Notes: a model not told the origin generated them from the letters alone. DNA of 64,000 nucleotides from Allobosea sp. BK604 (GCF_004341515.1 NZ_SLZF01000005.1:517288-581287); one strand, 5' to 3'. Positions 16,959 to 26,438 are shown, counted from the first letter of the stretch. Numbers and translations are program-made.

Positions 16959-18541
16959 TCATTCAGGCATGCCGGCACGTCGCAGCGCGTCGTTCAGCCT
17001 GGCGGCGTAGTCGGAATTGCGCAATGGGCCACTGAATTCATCCATCATCGAAAGCCTGAGCGTCGGCGAAAGCCGGAGGAGCTCGGCCATCGCGCTCCTG
17101 GCCTCGTCGAGCCGCCCGGCCAGGGCGAGAGCTGCCGCGAAGTTGCGCTGGCTCAGAGCCCAGCCCGATTTCTCGCTGACCGAGCGGGAAGACCAGGCCA
17201 CAGCCTCCTCATAGGCCCCGGCCTGCATGAGGGCAAAGGCCATCCCGTTGAGATCGATGTAGCGGAGCGGGTCCTGGGGACTGAGCCGAAAGGCTCGCTC
17301 GTAATTCCCGATCGCGACGGCGGCATTGCCCAGGTAATTCTGTGCGGCCCCGGCACGCGACCATGCCCGCGCGGAGTTCGGGTTGATCATGCAGGCGCGG
17401 TCCAGCAGGAGAATGCCGGCTTCCGGATTCATGCCGAGATAGGTGATAGTGATGCCCGCCGTCCAAAGGGCGGTGGCGTCATCCCTGCCGTAATTTGCCG
17501 CCTGGCGGGCCCAATGGAGGCCGTCCTCGACGTCCCGCGCATTCGCCTGCAACGATCCTTGCGTCTTCAGCATCATGACGGTCAGCGACGCCATGGCATA
17601 GGCGGCGGCGTAGCCCGGAGACGAGGCGACTGCTCCGATGAACAGGTCCCGGGCCTGCCGAAGCGCTTCCGGGGTGACGTCCTGTATCGCCATGCCGCGC
17701 AGGAAGAGATCGTAGGCGCTGAGGTTCTTCGGCGGCTTTCGTTGCGCGTGCTCGATCTCGGCACGCTGCAAGCGTGGCTCGATGGCGCCGGCAACGGCCT
17801 CGGTGATGCGATCCTGCAGGCCGAAGACGTCGTCGAGCGGGCCGTCGAAACGGTCTGCCCAGATCTGCGTGCCACTCGATGCATCGATCAGCTTGCTGGT
17901 GACGCGCAGGCGCTCGCCCGCCTTCCGCACGCTGCCCTCGAGGACGTACAGGACCCCGAGCTCACGTCCGATCTGGCGGACATCCACCGCCCGGCCCTTG
18001 TAGGTGAAGGCCGAATTGCGGGCGATGACGAAGAACGACCGGATACAGGACAGCGCCGTGGTGATGTCCTCGACCAGGCCATCGACAAAAACTCCTGATC
18101 CGGGTCGGAACTCAGGTTCAGGAAGGGCAGCACCACGAGCGAAGGCCTGTCCGTGGGCGGCATCAAGCGTGGGGCCGCGGCGATGGCGTCACTGGCAGGC
18201 GCTGGCCCCTGGGGATCAGCCGATACCTGGATATCGAGAAGGTAGCCGCGCTTGGGGACCGAGCGGAGAATCCGCCCATCCTCGTCGCCAATCGCGCGCA
18301 TGACCTCACGGACGGCCTGAAAGAGGCTGTCCTCGGTCACATTGAGGCTCGACCAGACCACATCGAGCAATTCGGACTTGCTGATGGTGCGCCCCGGATT
18401 GCGCGCGAGGAAGAGCAGCAGATCAAAAGGCTTGGGTGCGATCGGGATGTCGAGGCCATTCGCCCCCCGCATTCGTCCCTGCGCTGCATCGATCACGATG
18501 TCAGCGATCTGCAGGATCGTTCCGGACTCAGTCTCGCCCAT
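16959..18541 (-). pseudogene. CadC-type winged-helix/TPR regulator, split by a frameshift
   Basis: The 5' part (18541 to about 18092) encodes an OmpR/CadC-type winged helix (PKPFDLLLFLARNPGRTISK, VTEDSLFQAVREVMRAIGDE, RILRSVPKRGYLLD) and the start of the linker ending LVVLPFLNLSSDPDQEF. The frame then shifts at a run of five A (18087-18091 on the plus strand). Reading one frame over continues exactly as the family does: VDGLVEDITTALS, SFFVIARNSAFTYKGRAVDV, RQIGRELGVLYVLEGSVRKA, then TPR-like repeats to 16959. One extra base in that homopolymer would restore a protein of about 528 aa. It is either a recent inactivating mutation or a sequencing error; the rest is undegraded. Such proteins are signal-responsive regulators with an adenylate-cyclase-like TPR region. 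Confidence 0.88.
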
Positions 18542-18690
18542 CGGAAGTTCCCGGCACTCGGAGATCCCTCAGAAAAGCATAGATCCGCGCTCAGCGCGAT
18601 CTCAGACCTTGTTCAAGACGTTACGCGGCCGCTGCCGGAAGGTCCTGCGAGGGCGGTATCCAGTTTACCGCCGTCAAAGCGGGGGAGATC

Positions 18691-18927
18691 ATGGACCTGC
18701 CATTTGGCGAGCAGACCTATTCTGCCAACGACACAAGGAACAGCCGGCGCATCGCCCGGCTTCTCGCTGCATTCCCAAGCTTTCGCGTAGGGCTTCGGCG
18801 ACTCCTGGAAAGGCCGGCCATCGTCCCGAAACTGAATGCGGAGCTGCGCCACGATGTCGGATTGGGGCCCGACCAATATCCGAACGCACCGATCTGGGGG
18901 CACGGCCGGATCATGTGGTGGCCATGA
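18691..18927 (+). CDS. Small basic protein, possibly DUF1127-like
   Basis: A 78-aa frame with GGGGGAG immediately upstream of its ATG. The middle reads RIARLLAAFPSFRVGLRRLL and the end LNAELRHDVGLGPDQYPNAP. The L-x-x-E-L-R-x-D-x-G-L pattern recalls the C-terminal half of DUF1127 proteins, but the usual Arg/Trp-rich start is absent. It precedes the dispersed repeat at 18948. Real coding status is uncertain. Confidence 0.45.
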   Translation: MDLPFGEQTYSANDTRNSRRIARLLAAFPSFRVGLRRLLERPAIVPKLNAELRHDVGLGPDQYPNAPIWGHGRIMWWP

Positions 18928-18947
18928 GCCTTCCTATGTCGAGCGCC

Positions 18948-19051
18948 TAGAGCATTTTCGAGCGAAGTGGGCACCGGTTCGCGTAAAGAAAATGCGTCAA
19001 AACAAAGAGATAGAGCATTTCCGCGATTCGGAGAAACGCGGAAATGCTCTA
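18948..19051 (+). repeat. Dispersed palindromic repeat, family R1, complete copy
   Basis: About 104 bp. It begins TAGAGCATTTTCGAGCGAAG and contains the shared core ACCGGTTCGCGT. It ends in a 15-bp perfect inverted repeat (TAGAGCATTTCCGCG at 19011-19025 with its complement at 19037-19051). The TAG stop of the GNAT gene is the outer edge of this hairpin. On the minus strand the hairpin is followed by a T-rich stretch, so it can serve as that gene's terminator. Confidence 0.85.
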
Positions 19052-19882
19052 TCCAAGCTCCAGCGTCGTCACGCCGAACAGCTCGGGCGCGAGAGGAATG
19101 GGCTCGCCCAGATACATGCGCGTCGTCTCGAATCCGGGCCGAAGGCCTGAGCGCAGCAGAAGGTCCATGAAGCGCTCTCGCGCGGCCGGAACGTCGATGA
19201 AGACCTCGCCCTCGGCGGAGGCCGCCAGCTGCCGGACGAGCGCCGCGGCCGTGCCCTCGTCGACCGCCGACAGCCCGCCGATCTTCCAGCCCGCGCGGCA
19301 CTTACGCATGACGCCGTATCCCGTCACCCTCCCCTCCGCGCGCGCCGCGCAGGCAACATGTGGCGGTCCAAGCCAGCGCGTCAGGAACCCGACCCGTGGC
19401 TCCGGAAAGCTCCTGCGATCGAAGGCCATGACCTCCGGCACGAGATCGGGAGTGACCATGCTCAGCCTCTCCCGATCGACCGCGCGACCGGCAAAGGCGC
19501 CGCCGAAGCGGATGGTTCGGTAAGCAGGAGCAAAACCCTTCCGGCGGTAGTTCTCGAACTGCTCGTCGACCCCGTCGAGCCCGATGGTACGCCCGGCGAG
19601 ATAGGCCATGCCTGCGTCCCAGACGGCTTTCCCGTGGCCTCGGCCGCGCCTGTCCTCGCGGCTGATATAGAGCCCGATGAAGCCGTAGCCCGTTCCGTAG
19701 GCAACCGCCGCGATCCCGGCGACCATCTCGCCATCGACAAACGCGCCGATGAAGCCCTCGGGGTCCGTCGCATGGAACGCCGCGGCATCATCGAGCCCGG
19801 GATTCCAGCCCTCGGCGGCGGCCCAGCCGATGAGTTGCTCGACTTCGACCAGGTCGAGCTTACGGACGAGGCGCTCGCTCAT
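19049..19882 (-). CDS. GNAT family N-acetyltransferase
   Basis: Two-domain acetyltransferase (277 aa). The N-terminal GNAT domain has the acetyl-CoA pyrophosphate loop region IGLYISREDRRGRGHGKAVW (R/Q-x-x-G-x-G/A pattern) preceded by the AGIAAVAYGTGYGF strand. The C-terminal half, with GPPHVACAARAEGRVTGYGV and PAARERFMDLLLRSGLRPG, resembles the second domain of YitH/HolE-like proteins. I chose the ATG at 19882 (MSERLVRKLDLVEVEQL); the frame extends upstream to 20095, but that part overlaps repeat DNA. The last codons and the stop lie within the R1 repeat. Substrate unknown. Confidence 0.85.
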   Translation of the reverse strand: MSERLVRKLDLVEVEQLIGWAAAEGWNPGLDDAAAFHATDPEGFIGAFVDGEMVAGIAAVAYGTGYGFIGLYISREDRRGRGHGKAVWDAGMAYLAGRTIGLDGVDEQFENYRRKGFAPAYRTIRFGGAFAGRAVDRERLSMVTPDLVPEVMAFDRRSFPEPRVGFLTRWLGPPHVACAARAEGRVTGYGVMRKCRAGWKIGGLSAVDEGTAAALVRQLAASAEGEVFIDVPAARERFMDLLLRSGLRPGFETTRMYLGEPIPLAPELFGVTTLELG

Positions 19883-20090
19883 GCTGCCAAATCCCATCTC
19901 GCAGTCGACCCGTCCCATTAGGCCGGGGCCGCCATCATGGCGGTTCCGACGTCTACCGCTCCGGCTCACCCCCGACAATCCGGGGGGCCATATCGAGGCC
20001 GACGACATGCCCCCCTCGTGCCTGGCCTGGCGCCATCCCGGACAGGCCGGATCGCAGGGCCGATCCTGTGATCTCGCAGAACCGGACGGC

Positions 20091-20195
20091 GTCATCCCGG
20101 ACGCAGCGCAGCGGAGCTCCGGGATCCATCGTCGAGCGCAACGCCCTTCGATGGATCCCGGAGCGGCGCCGCTAAAGCGGCTTGTCCGGGATGAC
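20091..20195. repeat. Nested intergenic palindrome (R4)
   Basis: The outer arms GTCATCCCGGAC (20091-20102) and GTCCGGGATGAC (20184-20195) enclose inner arms CTCCGGGATCCATCG (20117-20131) and CGATGGATCCCGGAG (20149-20163). This layout is typical of mobile intergenic palindromes of Hyphomicrobiales. The stretch 19883-20562 otherwise contains no gene that I can support. Confidence 0.8.
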
Positions 20196-20562
20196 GGGAA
20201 ATGCTTGCGACCTTGTCAGCAAGAGCGCGACGCTCGGAGTCTCCTATAACCGGGCAGATCGCCGAGGACGCTCAGGATGATGCGTTCGAGGCGAGCCTGG
20301 CGGTGGGGTTCTGAGCCAGTCGGGCATCACGTGGAGATCCGCTGCGCTGCCTTGGCGCTTCAGGCGCCGCGTTGCGCCCAAAGCCGACACGCGTGACGCC
20401 CGAAGCGAGCCCCGCGGCCGGAACCTTTTTTCGCCTTTTTAGTCGCCTAAATGTGGCGCGGTCTTCGGGATCAGAGGACGAGCCGTCGCTGCTGGCGCCT
20501 CGACGAGCGCCACGTCCGACGGAGTCGCTGTCGAGCCAGCCTTAGCGCGGGGGGCCTGAGCC
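20196..20562. other. Intergenic stretch without a supportable gene
   Basis: I see no gene, tRNA or clear promoter here. A short T-rich run near 20427-20441 (ccttttttcgccttttt) stands out from the GC-rich background but lacks a convincing stem before it. Confidence 0.4.
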
Positions 20563-20970
20563 ATGGACAAGGCTATGCGCTGGCGTTCGGCCAGCTCGCT
20601 TCCGCAGGCTCGACCCAAGCGCGATTCCCATCTGCTTCCCCTGGGGGGCTGCGCGCTGATCGTCATGACGCTTGTCGGCCCACGCGCCTGGCCCCCGCCG
20701 GCCAGCGCCCATAGCTGGTACCCCAGCGATTGCTGCAGTGATCGGGACTGCTGGCCGATGGGCCATGATGACGACGCCCGCGAGCCCGACCCGACGATCG
20801 TGCCGGGCGGCTACTTGACCCATGACGGCTTCTTCGTCGATGCGCGCAACACGCGCCCCTCACTCGACGGGCGCTTCCATGTCTGCAGGTCGGGCGGTTA
20901 TCCATCCGGCCCCGTGCTCGCGCCCCTGGAGCGGCCAGTCTGCCTGTTCGTGCCCAAGCTGGCGAGTTGA
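20563..20970 (+). CDS. Secreted Cys-containing protein of unknown function
   Basis: A 135-aa protein with an N-terminal hydrophobic segment (GGCALIVMTLVGPRAWPPPA) ending in ASAHS, a plausible signal-peptidase site. The mature protein opens with HSWYPSDCCSDRDCWPMGHD, followed by a DPTIVPGGYLTHDGFFVDAR strand pair, FHVCRSGG and RPVCLFVPK. It has five cysteines after the signal, so disulfides are likely in the periplasm. The HSWYPxxCC opening recurs in small uncharacterised exported proteins of Hyphomicrobiales. Function unknown; no operon partner. Confidence 0.75.
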   Translation: MDKAMRWRSASSLPQARPKRDSHLLPLGGCALIVMTLVGPRAWPPPASAHSWYPSDCCSDRDCWPMGHDDDAREPDPTIVPGGYLTHDGFFVDARNTRPSLDGRFHVCRSGGYPSGPVLAPLERPVCLFVPKLAS

Positions 20971-21082
20971 CCGCGGCGCTGGCGAAGCCGGAGCAGCGAA
21001 GCGAGGCTGGCCGGCGCCCAACAGCCCATTATCGCAGCCACGAAGCCCACCGACCGCAAGCCGGTTTCGCGCCGTGGCCCGC

Positions 21083-22189
21083 TTATATGCCGCCCATGCG
21101 TGCGATCAGTTGCAGCAGCTCACTCTGGCGGTGTGTGTCGGTCTTCGCGAAGATCGTCTTGAGATAGCCTCGAACCGTTCCCGCACTGAGCCCGAGCGCC
21201 TCCGCCGCAAGCGATAGATCCTCTCCTGCAGCCAGGCGCATCGCAAGACGCGATTCCGCCGGGGTCAGCCCAAAGACGGCCCAGAGCATGTCGGGCGGTG
21301 GCAGCCGCTTGTGCTCGAGGTCGTTCACCGTCAGCACGACCCGGGCCCCGGTCAGGATATCCGCGAGCCCCCCCATGACCGGCAGGGCATTGACGATCAA
21401 CGGCCTGCGCGCTGGCCGCTCGACGGCAATCCAGTGCGGCTCCGTTCGCGATGCCGAAATCCCGGCCGTGAGGGCGGTTGCGATGAGCTTCTGCAGGCGC
21501 TCGTTGCTCTGGGGATGCGCCGTCCGAAGCGCGCCGTGGCTCAGCGCGAAGTCGGTCTGCAGCAGGGGCTTCGCATGGGCGTTGAAGCGGATGACGCGCC
21601 CGCTTGCGTTTAGGAGGAAGGCGGGTTTCTCGACCAGGTCAAAGCCATCGAGCATCCCTTCGGCTTGCTTGATCGAGAGCAGATCGATCAGGGAGAGGAC
21701 CCGGCCCAGGTCGGCTTGAAGGCCATGGAGCCGATGCATCTCCTCGTGGGTGAATGCGCCCTGCTTGGAGTTCCGGAGAAAAACGAGCCCGTAATGCTGC
21801 CCTTCCAGCGAGAAGCCCAGCGTACCCCACCAAGGCAGATCCCACGGGCGCAGCCACTCATTGTGATAGTCGCTGTGGCGCCGCTCGTCCTCGCTGGAGA
21901 TGTCGTGCTCGACCAGCACTTTGCGCCCCTGCCTCAGCAGCGGCCAGGCCCGCTGTCCGCGCAGATCGCGCTTGTACCAGCCGCTGTTGAGGAAATCGTC
22001 GATCGGAGCCGTGAGGTCGGGCGAGACCGGCCGGGCGACCAGGGTCGCCCGTCCGTGGTCAGCCGCAAGACAAGTGCCGACAGCATTTGCCGATCGCGCG
22101 ATATCATGAAGCAGATGCGGCCATGTTTCAGGTGACACGACCACATCGTAGAGTTTCTCGATGTCGATCTCGGCCGTTCTGCCGATCAT
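21083..22189 (-). CDS. LuxR-type (helix-turn-helix) transcriptional regulator
   Basis: Regulator of 368 aa. The C-terminal LuxR/GerE DNA-binding domain reads FGLTPAESRLAMRLAAGEDL, then AAEALGLSAGTVRGYLKTIF and the typical AKTDTHRQSELLQLI ending. The long N-terminal part holds a PAS-like region around residue 190 (EKPAFLLNASGRVIRFNAHA). It lacks a receiver domain, so it senses a ligand or another input by an unknown route. It is common among alphaproteobacterial orphan LuxR proteins. Divergent from nothing obvious; the nearest upstream gene is a broken AraC relic. Confidence 0.9.
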   Translation of the reverse strand: MIGRTAEIDIEKLYDVVVSPETWPHLLHDIARSANAVGTCLAADHGRATLVARPVSPDLTAPIDDFLNSGWYKRDLRGQRAWPLLRQGRKVLVEHDISSEDERRHSDYHNEWLRPWDLPWWGTLGFSLEGQHYGLVFLRNSKQGAFTHEEMHRLHGLQADLGRVLSLIDLLSIKQAEGMLDGFDLVEKPAFLLNASGRVIRFNAHAKPLLQTDFALSHGALRTAHPQSNERLQKLIATALTAGISASRTEPHWIAVERPARRPLIVNALPVMGGLADILTGARVVLTVNDLEHKRLPPPDMLWAVFGLTPAESRLAMRLAAGEDLSLAAEALGLSAGTVRGYLKTIFAKTDTHRQSELLQLIARMGGI

Positions 22190-22421
22190 GGCGACCTCCC
22201 GGCACGCAAGGATCTGCTCAACGAAGTAGGACTTACCTCTTAAACGCTATCGCGCACTCTCCTAACAGATTCTATTCAATTTATCTGAACGCGCCGCACA
22301 GGAATCCGCAGACGGCCCACAGATTCGCGAGCGCGCGTTTCCGCGTTTCTCAGACTTTCGGACACGCTCTGTCTATTCGTGTCGTCGCCTTGTCTTCACG
22401 CGGAAAGGTGTCCAAGGCCGA

Positions 22422-22910
22422 TCACCGGCTCATCTTATCGCACCGCGTCGGCTCGACGGCGCCCGACAGCCAGCAGCGGTCGTCGACGCGCCCGTCCTCG
22501 ATCTTGAAGCGGACGAGGATTTCCGAGGGGCGCTTCATGGCGCGGCCGCTCTCGAAACCGACGCTCCGGGCGATCTCGCCGATGGGAAGATCGGTCGCGA
22601 CGAGGAGTTCGCGCGCTGCAGCGATCAGCGCCTCTTGCTGGAAATCGCCGACGGACATGCCGGTAAACGCGCGAAACAGCCGCGTGATATGGCGCCGCGG
22701 GACGCCAAACCGATCAAATCTTCGACCAGCATCGATCCGTGATCCCGGCTCGATATCGAGGTCACGGCTTCGCCGGCCATCACCTCGGCAATGCATTGAA
22801 CCAGGAGGGCTGAAGCCAGCCCGTGACGGATGCGGGAGGTTCCGAACGCATCCCCTCGCCCCTCCACCAAGAGCTCACGCAAGGCGCGCAAGGCGGGCGT
22901 CGAATGACCG
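22422..22910 (-). pseudogene. AraC-type regulator remnant
   Basis: Two frames together recall an AraC protein. The upstream frame reads PALRALRELLVEGRGDAFG and SALLVQCIAEVMAGEAV, ending at SMLVEDLIG. The shift lies near 22710-22720. The next frame continues RFGVPRRHITRLFRAFTGMS and VGDFQQEALIAAARELL, then DLPIGEIARSVGFESGRAM. The expected end of the second helix-turn-helix is replaced by unrelated residues. So the gene has both an internal frameshift and a lost 3' end, and is probably dead. Confidence 0.75.
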
Positions 22911-23046
22911 CAGCATGTCCGCGTCCGAAATGGAAGGGCCGAGCACTAGCAGCCCCCGGCCACAGGCGCAAAATGCAGGGCGGAATCCGCTTGGCGACAG
23001 GACATGCCCCGCGACCGGCCCCGGGCGAAGATCAAGTGGCGGCGCG

Positions 23047-23727
23047 CTATCGAGCCTTGGCGCAAAGAGCCAGCAAGCCGCCGCGGTTGAGAACTCTTAT
23101 GCGGCTGTAGCTCACCTCGATCAGCCGTTGCTCCTGCATCGAAGCAAGCACTCGTTGCATTGTGGCTGGCGAGAGCGCGACCAGTTCCGCCAGCTTCTCG
23201 TGTGACAGTGAAATCTCGTTTGCGTCCGAGCCTCCGTTTGGCTCGTACATCAGTAATCTGACGGCGACACGCGCCTCGGCGGGAGACGTCGCAAGATTGG
23301 CCAGTAGATTGAGAGCGGTTTGTGTATTGATGTGGGATAGAGCGTAGAAATCCTTGTAGAGGAACGGATTTTCCTCAACGAGCTTCAACAGCGGCGCCCG
23401 TGGAAGAAAAACGGCCCGAACCTGAGCTGTGGCCACAATGGATATCACCCTGCTGTAGCCGGCAAACAGCGCCGAGTCGCCAATCCAGAACCCTGTCTCC
23501 GCCCGATGAATCGTAAATGCCAGTCCATCAAAGCGCGGTATCGAGATATCGATGCCACCGGAGGCAATGCCAAACACGCCGTTTGGCTCGTCCCCATGAT
23601 TATAGAGAGATTGTCCCGCGGAATACTCGCGCAGCTGAAATAGCGGCGCGAGCAGTCTTTTTGTTTCTGGCGATCGATCGGCATACCAACCACGGGAGGA
23701 GAGCAACTCCAGAGCGATAGTCGGCAT
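23047..23727 (-). CDS. Crp/Fnr family transcriptional regulator
   Basis: Cyclic-nucleotide-binding-domain regulator (226 aa). The N-terminal beta-roll includes the GQSLYNHGDEPNGVFGIASG and GFWIGDSALFAGYSRVISIV segments. The C-terminal winged helix reads NEISLSHEKLAELVALSPAT followed by MQRVLASMQEQRLIEVSYSR. No Fnr-type cysteine cluster is present. I take the ATG at 23727 (MPTIALELL); a GTG at 23772 would add 15 residues. It is divergent from the alkylsulfatase gene, separated by 110 bp, and is a good candidate for its regulator. Confidence 0.9.
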   Translation of the reverse strand: MPTIALELLSSRGWYADRSPETKRLLAPLFQLREYSAGQSLYNHGDEPNGVFGIASGGIDISIPRFDGLAFTIHRAETGFWIGDSALFAGYSRVISIVATAQVRAVFLPRAPLLKLVEENPFLYKDFYALSHINTQTALNLLANLATSPAEARVAVRLLMYEPNGGSDANEISLSHEKLAELVALSPATMQRVLASMQEQRLIEVSYSRIRVLNRGGLLALCAKAR

Positions 23728-23837
23728 TTGGCGGAGGCTCCCTATGCAGAAAAGCGACCCAGAGACGATCATATGATCGAGTCGTTATCCACTTGCCATT
23801 CTAGCGTTGCCCGCAGCTACGGCGGGAGAGCGATATC

Positions 23838-25883
23838 ATGTCGTCGGATCGGAGTGGCCTCAGCAGAACCGAATTTCTACGTGGTGCAGCGTCGGCGGGT
23901 CTTGCCGTTGGCATAATCGGGCAATCAAACCCGGCCAACGCGCAGGATGCCCCGCCAGTTCCCGCAAGCGGAGCTGCCGCCAAGCCTGCAACCCGAGCGA
24001 CGATTGACTACAACTCCCAATACCGGAACGGATTGCCGTTCAGCGACGTCCAGGATTTCAAGGACGCCCGGCGCGGGCTCCTGGCAGCTCTGCCCGACCC
24101 GGCCATCATCAAGAACAGCGACGGTGCTCCGGTCTGGGACCTCAGCGTCTATTCCTTCCTCGGAACATCGGAAGCCGACGACGCGCCGGATACGGTGAAT
24201 CCAAGCCTTTGGCGCATGGCCAAGCTCAACATGCTGCACGGCCTCTTCGAGGTGGTCGACGGCATCTATCAGGCGCGCGGCTACGATCTCTCGGTCATGA
24301 GCATCATCCGGACCGATAGCGGCTACATCGTCATCGATCCGCTCGTCAGCGCGGAGACCGCCGGAGCCGTCTGGAAGCAGCTCGTCAGCCCGAAGCTCGG
24401 CGACAAGCCGATTGTCGCCGTCATCTACACCCATAGCCATGTCGATCATTACGGTGGCGTACGTGGCCTAGTGCAGCAGTCCGACATCGACGCCGGCAAG
24501 GTCAAGATTCTGGCGCCGGCGGACTTCACCGAAGCGGCCGTGGGCGAGAACATCATCGCCGGCAACGCGATGAGCCGGCGCGCCAGCTACATGTACGGAA
24601 ATCTGCTCCCCCGAGGAGCGACGGGCCAGGTGGATGGCGGTCTGGGCAAGTCGACATCGACCGGTACGGTGGGGCTGGCGCTTCCCACCGACTGGGCCAC
24701 CGAGACAGGTCAGAAGATCAATATCGACGGCGTCGAATTGCAGGTCATCATGGCCCCGAATTCCGAGGCGCCCTCGGAATTCATGTTCTACCTGCCCAAG
24801 TTCAAAGCCTTCTGCGCCGCCGAGGACGCCTGTCACACGCTTCATAACCTCTACACGCTGCGTGGCGCCAAGGTCCGCGACGGCCTGCTCTGGTCCAAAT
24901 ATCTCCAGCAGACGCTGGATCTCTATGGCGATCAGATCGAGGTGCTCTTCACCTCGCACCATTGGCCGACCTGGGGCAATGGGCAGGTCGTCACTCATCT
25001 GAAGAAGCAGCGCGACATGTTCCGCTTCCTGCATGACCAGGTCATGCGGATGGCCAATAGCGGCATGACTCCGAAGGAAATCGGCGAGGTCATCCGCCTG
25101 CCGCAAGCCCTCGCGACGACATGGGCCTGTCGAAGCTATTACGGCACCGTGTACCATGACGCCGTCGCGCAATATAACCTGCGCCTCGGTTTCTTCGACG
25201 GCGTTCCGGCCACCCTCCATCAATTGCCGCCGACAGACGCCGGAGCGCGCTATGTCGACTTCATGGGAGGTGCCGACAACGTACTCCGGCGGGCCCGGGA
25301 GTCCTTCGCAAGAGGCGACTATCGTTGGGTCGCCGAGGTGGTGAACCATGTCGTCTTCGCCGACGCCAATAACGTCCCCGCGAAGCAGTTGCTCGCCGAT
25401 ACCTACGAGCAACTCGGCTACCAGGCGGAAAGCGGGCCCTGGCGCAACTTCTATCTCACCGGAGCGCGCGAGCTGCGCCAGGGCGTGCAGAAGCTGCCGA
25501 CGCCGAACACGGCCAGCGCCGACACCATCAAGGCGATGCCGATCGAGATGTTCTTCGATTTCCTCGGCGTCCGGCTGAACGGCGATCGCGCGGCGGGCAA
25601 GACCGTCAGCATCAATCTCGAGCTGACCGACACCAGGCAGAAATACAATGTCGGCGTCGAGAATTCGGCGATCCACTATTCGAAGGACAGAACGCTGCCG
25701 GGCGCCGACGTCTCGATCGTCACCACCCGCGCGGATCTGAACGACGTGATGCTGGGCGCCTCGACGATGGAAAAGCAGGTGATCGAGGGCAAGGCCAAGC
25801 TCACCGGCGATCCGAAGAAAATGGCGGAGTTCGTCGGCATGCTGGATACGTTCGATTTCTGGTTCAACATCGTCACGGCCTAG
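23838..25883 (+). CDS. Alkyl sulfatase, SdsA1/BDS1-type (type III sulfatase)
   Basis: Zn-dependent sulfatase that cleaves alkyl sulfates such as SDS-type esters (681 aa, usual length). The MBL metal motif THSHVDHYGG is at residues 198-207, with further ligands expected in NSEAPSEFMFYLPKFKAFCA. The dimerisation helices (NVLRRARESFARGDYRWVAE) and the C-terminal SCP2-like lipid-binding domain (MPIEMFFDFLGVRLNGDRAA onward) follow. The N-terminus SRTEFLRGAASAGLAVGIIG looks like an export signal resembling Tat but has only one Arg where RR is usual. A Crp/Fnr-type gene lies divergently upstream and an unknown gene follows after 18 bp. Confidence 0.95.
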   Translation: MSSDRSGLSRTEFLRGAASAGLAVGIIGQSNPANAQDAPPVPASGAAAKPATRATIDYNSQYRNGLPFSDVQDFKDARRGLLAALPDPAIIKNSDGAPVWDLSVYSFLGTSEADDAPDTVNPSLWRMAKLNMLHGLFEVVDGIYQARGYDLSVMSIIRTDSGYIVIDPLVSAETAGAVWKQLVSPKLGDKPIVAVIYTHSHVDHYGGVRGLVQQSDIDAGKVKILAPADFTEAAVGENIIAGNAMSRRASYMYGNLLPRGATGQVDGGLGKSTSTGTVGLALPTDWATETGQKINIDGVELQVIMAPNSEAPSEFMFYLPKFKAFCAAEDACHTLHNLYTLRGAKVRDGLLWSKYLQQTLDLYGDQIEVLFTSHHWPTWGNGQVVTHLKKQRDMFRFLHDQVMRMANSGMTPKEIGEVIRLPQALATTWACRSYYGTVYHDAVAQYNLRLGFFDGVPATLHQLPPTDAGARYVDFMGGADNVLRRARESFARGDYRWVAEVVNHVVFADANNVPAKQLLADTYEQLGYQAESGPWRNFYLTGARELRQGVQKLPTPNTASADTIKAMPIEMFFDFLGVRLNGDRAAGKTVSINLELTDTRQKYNVGVENSAIHYSKDRTLPGADVSIVTTRADLNDVMLGASTMEKQVIEGKAKLTGDPKKMAEFVGMLDTFDFWFNIVTA

Positions 25884-25901
25884 GCTGGAGCAGGAGGAGC
25901 C

Positions 25902-26438
25902 ATGTGCACCATCTGCTCGTTGACGATCGAATTCGATGTCGACCATCCGGAGACACTCTCTGTCGCAGTGGCGACGCGTCAGGCCATCGACGCGGGCCTT
26001 CTGACCTGCGATGCGGAACTCGACATGGCACGGTCGCGGCACCAGGCGATCCTGCTGCTGGGAGCGCTGCAGCAAAGGCTGGAAGCCGTGCTCTCTCCTT
26101 CGGCCCTGCTGGCGCTGCCGGATTTCTTCGTCCTGATGATCGAAAGCAGGACGTGGGGGTATTTCACCCCCACGCTCCGCGGCTTCGCCACCTCCGCGAC
26201 GCCCTCCTCCCCGCGTGTGGAGCCCGATGAAAACGGCGATCGCGATTGCATCGTCCTGGTGTCGCAGGCGGCAGCCGCAACCATTGCCGAAGGCGGCTTG
26301 CCATTCGTAGAGGCGACCGACTTGGGCGTTGCGGTCGTTGACGCCCCGTCCGCGCCCGCAGCCCTCATTCGCGCGGCATTTACCGGCGCATACCCTGTCG
26401 GGTGCTTCAGCAAGTTCGTCTGCACCGAGGTCGCGTGA
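25902..26438 (+). CDS. Uncharacterised protein downstream of the alkylsulfatase
   Basis: 178 aa, unrecognised. It begins MCTICSLTIEFDVDHPETLS, with a CxxC at the very start that could bind a metal. The rest alternates helices and Ala/Val-rich strands, ending ALIRAAFTGAYPVGCFSKFV. There is no signal peptide and no transmembrane segment. An AGGAGG-type site (caggaggagcc) sits directly before the ATG, and the gene follows the sulfatase stop by only 18 bp, so it is cotranscribed. A role tied to sulfate-ester metabolism is inferred from position only. Confidence 0.75.
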   Translation: MCTICSLTIEFDVDHPETLSVAVATRQAIDAGLLTCDAELDMARSRHQAILLLGALQQRLEAVLSPSALLALPDFFVLMIESRTWGYFTPTLRGFATSATPSSPRVEPDENGDRDCIVLVSQAAAATIAEGGLPFVEATDLGVAVVDAPSAPAALIRAAFTGAYPVGCFSKFVCTEVA

